Source: an uncultured Clostridia bacterium (GTDB lineage Bacteria > Bacillota > Clostridia > Monoglobales > Firm-18). Taken from it: a stretch of 8,736 nt of DNA. Of the stretch, positions 6,083 to 8,736 are shown piece by piece (within the stretch, counting starts at the first letter, position 1; every line of letters begins with the position of its first letter). The DNA is taken from NCBI GenBank assembly GCA_937914775.1, contig CALDNB010000113.1, positions 1 to 8,736 of the forward strand, written 5' to 3'. Below the pieces are notes generated by a model, which was not told the DNA's origin, made no database searches, and saw only the letters and a list, made by a program, of their open reading frames with translations. A program made the translations under genes and the position numbers.

Positions 6083-6114
6083 AGCATTATATAGAGATTT
6101 TTTTGTAAATACAA
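6077..6114. repeat. Two palindromes in the overlapping divergent promoters, candidate operators
   Basis: TATAAT-AGC-ATTATA (6077-6091) is formed by the two opposing -10 boxes themselves. TTGTA-AA-TACAA (6103-6114) covers the -35 of the minus promoter. Either could be bound by a regulator, but AraC proteins usually prefer direct repeats, so the assignment is tentative. Confidence 0.4.
6086..6114 (-). promoter_or_regulatory. Promoter of the YgjV-propeller gene
   Basis: On the minus strand TTGTAT (6109-6114), a 17-base spacer and perfect TATAAT (6086-6091) give a start near 6079 and a leader of about 36 bases. The -35 lies inside the palindrome TTGTA-AA-TACAA (6103-6114). Confidence 0.65.
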
Positions 6115-6164
6115 TATGCTTTATTGGGTATAATTAGCACTATCTTGAGTTTTTGGAGGAAACT

Positions 6165-6956
6165 ATGGATATAAGATATGAGCAATACAACAACTCTCCC
6201 CTTTATCTTGCAAAAGATATAGAGAGAACTGCTGACAGTTTGAGCGACAAAGCCAACTGGCACGAAAACTTAGAAATTCAGTATTGTCAGGAGGGCAGCG
6301 GTTATTTTATTACCGACGGTGTCACCCATGATTTTTCAAAAGGGCAGATTGCGGTGTGCAACTGTAACGCCATACACTATACGGGCACAAAAGAAAGAAT
6401 AAAATACACCTGCCTTATTCTTGACAGCAAATTTTATAAAGAATGTGGTTTTAACTGCGAAGGCTCTTCCTTTACTCCTGTTATTTCCAATGAAAAGATT
6501 GTAAAGGAAATAAAAAAACTATGTACAGTTTATTACGATAGTCCCGCATACGCCCTCGCAAAGCAAAAAGTATGTCTTTTAAATATACTGATAGAACTTT
6601 TTGAAAGTCATTCCCGAAGCGTTGCCCCTGTATATGAACAAAGCAAATTCGAAACAATCAAAAAAAGCATTAAATATATCAGAGAAAACTACAATAAAAA
6701 AATGTCACTGGAGGAAATCGCGCGGTTTTCTGCCATTGACAAATACACTTTGTCACGGGAGTTCAAAAAAGCCACCTCTAACACGGTTGTTGAGTATATA
6801 AACAGATACCGATGCCTTAAAGTTGTCGAACTTTTAAAAGACAATGTGCCTGTAAGCGAAAGTGCTGAAAGGTGCGGATTTACTAACATCTCGTATTTCA
6901 CCAAAGTTTTTAAAAAATATTACGGAACCGTGCCTTCAAAATACAAAAGTCATTAG
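6165..6956 (+). CDS. AraC-family transcriptional regulator with cupin sensor domain
   Basis: A 263-residue DNA-binding regulator. The N-terminal part (about 10-90) looks like a cupin/AraC-binding ligand domain, with NWHENLEIQYCQEGSGYFIT and GQIAVCNCNAIHYTG; the C-terminal ~100 residues hold two helix-turn-helix units, MSLEEIARFSAIDKYTLSREF (about 180-200) and VPVSESAERCGFTNISYFTK (about 228-247), followed by the family ending FKKYYGTVPSKYK. Such proteins commonly sense sugars and activate adjacent carbohydrate genes. Start is ATG at 6165 with GGAGGA (6155-6160); an upstream in-frame TTG at 6153 would overlap this ribosome site and is rejected. It is divergent from the YgjV-propeller gene, the most likely target. 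About ten cysteines are present, several in the sensor half. The stop lies inside the terminator stem. Confidence 0.9.
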   Translation: MDIRYEQYNNSPLYLAKDIERTADSLSDKANWHENLEIQYCQEGSGYFITDGVTHDFSKGQIAVCNCNAIHYTGTKERIKYTCLILDSKFYKECGFNCEGSSFTPVISNEKIVKEIKKLCTVYYDSPAYALAKQKVCLLNILIELFESHSRSVAPVYEQSKFETIKKSIKYIRENYNKKMSLEEIARFSAIDKYTLSREFKKATSNTVVEYINRYRCLKVVELLKDNVPVSESAERCGFTNISYFTKVFKKYYGTVPSKYKSH

Positions 6957-6976
6957 CCGTTGGCTAATGACTTTTT
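6945..6976. terminator. Terminator of the AraC-family gene, probably bidirectional
   Basis: A perfect 14-bp stem, AAAAGTCATTAGCC (6945-6958) and GGCTAATGACTTTT (6962-6975), with a 3-base loop GTT and a T-run. The regulator's TAG stop (6954-6956) is within the stem. Read on the minus strand it also ends in a T-rich tract and would terminate the convergent Ig-domain gene. Confidence 0.93.
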
Positions 6977-6982
6977 GTTATT

Positions 6983-8736
6983 TTATTGATTATATATAAC
7001 TTCTTGTGACATCAGACTTCCTGTTGTGCCGTCTAATACATAGGCTTTTAAGTAGTCGCCTGATTCAAAAGGAATAGTAGATGTAAAACTTGCAGCAACA
7101 GTCTGAGGTGAACCTACAAACACCGGAGTTTTGCGGTAAGATATACTCTTTATATTGCCTTCGCTGTCACAAAGCGCAACCACAAGTTTCGGTGCATTCA
7201 AGTATGCACACATTTCGTTTGTAAATTTAACCTCGGCTTTAACTGTTGTAAGTCCATTGATTGCTCCAACAACAAAGTCGCTTCCGTTTTTAACAGATAC
7301 AAATTCTACTCCGTAGCCTATTGTAGGCATCTCTGTAGTAAACGAAATATCCGTTGCAGCAACAGGAATTAAATTTGTGCTTATAACTGATGAAGGAACG
7401 TCAATTATATATTGTGTGCTGTATTTTAAGCCTTTGTCAAGATATATGTAACAGGTTTTTGAATCTTCAACAACAGAAGTTGTCGGTACTGCATTTTCTG
7501 ATGCTACTTCGCCTTCATAAATCTTTATGTCCTTAAAGTAATTGGTATTCATGTCAGAGTTAAATGCAATTTTAATTCTTTCTGTCGCGTTAACATTTGA
7601 CTGACCATCAACAACCGATGAATCTGTTGTAACCACAGGTTTTGTAAGTTTTTTAACTTCTACATTGTCTATAGCGATTGTAATCGGGTCATCATCATAA
7701 TATCTGTAAGTATATGAAAATGCCAGTTTAGCAATCTTCGTACTTGCAATCTGTTCTCTGAAAGGAGCAACTCCTACAGGGCTCTGGTATGTTACTCCGT
7801 CAACTGTATAGAACATAGAGTATGTTCTTTCGTCTAAGTTATATACAAGTTTTACGTGTATATCTTTTCCCTGAAGCCATTCATTTGGTGTAATGACCGT
7901 GCCGCTGTTTACATCATTTGTAACACTCTTGTCATTCCAACCGTAACCGCCGCTTGAGAAACAAAGTCTTGTGATTTCATGTGCCGAATTACCATTGGTA
8001 TTTGTGCTTACGACGGTATCAGTGTACCACATTATAGCCTGAGGCTTTTTGCTGTAATTGATATCATATTCAATGGCAACAACGCCTGTTTCAGGCATAT
8101 TTGCCGCTGTTGACAAATCAAGAGTTGCATAAATAGCGTTTTGTGCTTCTGCACCTGTTATTCTCTGTTCCTTGGTAATTACCATTTTACCGTCTTTGAA
8201 TTCTACTTTGTTTGTATCAGAATAAGCAGTCTCGTTTTCAACCCTTGAATAAATATTCCAGTTACCGTCCTGATACTGCGCTTGTGTTTCAGTTGCACCG
8301 CCTATAGCAGTATCAAAGTACTGACCATATAACAAAGTTTCGCCCTCTACAACATTTGCAGTTGTAAACGTATATTTTACTTCATTTGAAAGCGCAAGGT
8401 TGTTGACTGCTTTTACGCTTGTGGGAACAGTTAATGTGTATTCAGCACCGTTTTCAAGTTTCTGATGACCAAGTTTAACCGTTTTATTACCATTTGATGC
8501 AGAAACATAAAGAGGAATGTTTGTAGTCGTGTCCTCTTCTACCTTTTCTAAAACAATATTCGCAAAGGTATCTACATTCATTGCCTTATCAAAGGTAAAT
8601 GCAAATTCACTTGTTACAGGAACACCTGTTTCGCCGTCTGTTATTGATGCAGATACAATAATAGGCGGTGTAGGAGCAGTTTTAGTTGTAAATGTATATG
8701 TTTTTTCTGTTGCACCCGCTATATTAGAAAAATCAT
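6983..8736 (-). CDS. Large surface/secreted protein with SbsA-type Ig-like domains and a LamG-like domain (C-terminal part)
   Basis: The frame is open to the right edge, so the N-terminus is missing; 583 residues are visible. The ATG at 8581 lies inside a domain and is not the start. Visible order: the end of an Ig-like domain (1-18, ending KTYTFTTK); a complete SbsA/Big_5 Ig-like domain (about 22-125, with TSEFAFTFDKAMN, LENGAEYTLTVP and KYTFTT); a beta-sandwich resembling LamG/concanavalin folds (about 127-361, ending ITIAIDNVEVKKLT); another Big_5 domain (about 365-468, with RIKIAFNSDMN, STQYIIDVPSSVIS and DISFTTE); and a C-terminal beta domain (about 471-583) with LVVALCDSEGNIKSISY and GDYLKAYVLDG, a type seen at the end of large clostridial cell-surface carbohydrate-active proteins. 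No catalytic domain is visible. Likely extracellular; sugar binding is inferred. No SLH or sortase motif occurs at this end. Confidence 0.8.
   Translation of the reverse strand, partial: DFSNIAGATEKTYTFTTKTAPTPPIIVSASITDGETGVPVTSEFAFTFDKAMNVDTFANIVLEKVEEDTTTNIPLYVSASNGNKTVKLGHQKLENGAEYTLTVPTSVKAVNNLALSNEVKYTFTTANVVEGETLLYGQYFDTAIGGATETQAQYQDGNWNIYSRVENETAYSDTNKVEFKDGKMVITKEQRITGAEAQNAIYATLDLSTAANMPETGVVAIEYDINYSKKPQAIMWYTDTVVSTNTNGNSAHEITRLCFSSGGYGWNDKSVTNDVNSGTVITPNEWLQGKDIHVKLVYNLDERTYSMFYTVDGVTYQSPVGVAPFREQIASTKIAKLAFSYTYRYYDDDPITIAIDNVEVKKLTKPVVTTDSSVVDGQSNVNATERIKIAFNSDMNTNYFKDIKIYEGEVASENAVPTTSVVEDSKTCYIYLDKGLKYSTQYIIDVPSSVISTNLIPVAATDISFTTEMPTIGYGVEFVSVKNGSDFVVGAINGLTTVKAEVKFTNEMCAYLNAPKLVVALCDSEGNIKSISYRKTPVFVGSPQTVAASFTSTIPFESGDYLKAYVLDGTTGSLMSQEVIYNQ

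Noticed and set aside
6129..6134. TATAAT as the main promoter of the AraC-family gene
   Set aside because: The only TTG-type -35 upstream (TTGTAA, 6103-6108) is 20 bases away and there is no TGn extension; the TTGACT-16-TATAAT pair at 6055-6082 is better.
8579..8581. ATG as start of the Ig-domain protein
   Set aside because: The same frame stays open to the edge and upstream codons complete the Ig-like domain (TSEFAFTFDKAMN spans this ATG), so it is internal.

Overview
The window looks like a piece of chromosome from an endospore-forming, low-GC member of the Bacillota, most likely an uncultured Clostridia lineage. The evidence is a complete spoIIAA-spoIIAB-sigF sporulation operon, a SleB-type cortex-lytic enzyme, AT-rich DNA with strong GGAGGTGA-type ribosome sites, frequent TTG/GTG starts, and a DUF421/DUF4363 pair typical of Clostridia. 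I see no rRNA, tRNA, CRISPR, transposase or phage gene, and no gene-free stretch longer than about 150 bases.

Layout. (1) 1-1045, minus, runs off the left edge: a membrane-anchored cell-wall protein with a LysM and the start of a G5 domain. It is probably the N-terminal part of an M23-type peptidoglycan hydrolase and has a tandem-promoter region at 1085-1150. (2) 1187-2070, minus: a two-gene operon of a short YetF/DUF421 membrane protein and a DUF4363 protein, coupled by a 4-base ATGA overlap. (3) 2191-4353, plus: the forespore sigma-F module (SpoIIAA anti-anti-sigma, SpoIIAB anti-sigma kinase, sigma-F) followed by sleB, ending in a hairpin terminator shared with the convergent gene. (4) 4376-6043, minus: an unusual 555-residue reading frame joining a complete YgjV-like membrane domain to a sialidase-like beta-propeller-type domain; a textbook ribosome site and ATG lie exactly at the join. 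(5) 6165-6956, plus: a cupin-type AraC-family regulator divergent from (4), with promoters that physically overlap. (6) 6983-8736, minus, runs off the right edge: the C-terminal part of a large, probably secreted protein made of SbsA/Big_5 Ig-like domains around a LamG-like beta-sandwich.

How they fit together. Genes in (3) form a sporulation/germination block: SpoIIAB holds sigma-F until dephosphorylated SpoIIAA releases it, and SleB is a spore enzyme used at germination. Regions (4) and (5) look like a regulator-target pair, possibly a carbohydrate-responsive unit, and region (6) fits a polysaccharide-binding or surface role. The link between (4)/(5) and (6) is only proximity. The item most worth a second look is the YgjV-propeller frame with its internal translation start.
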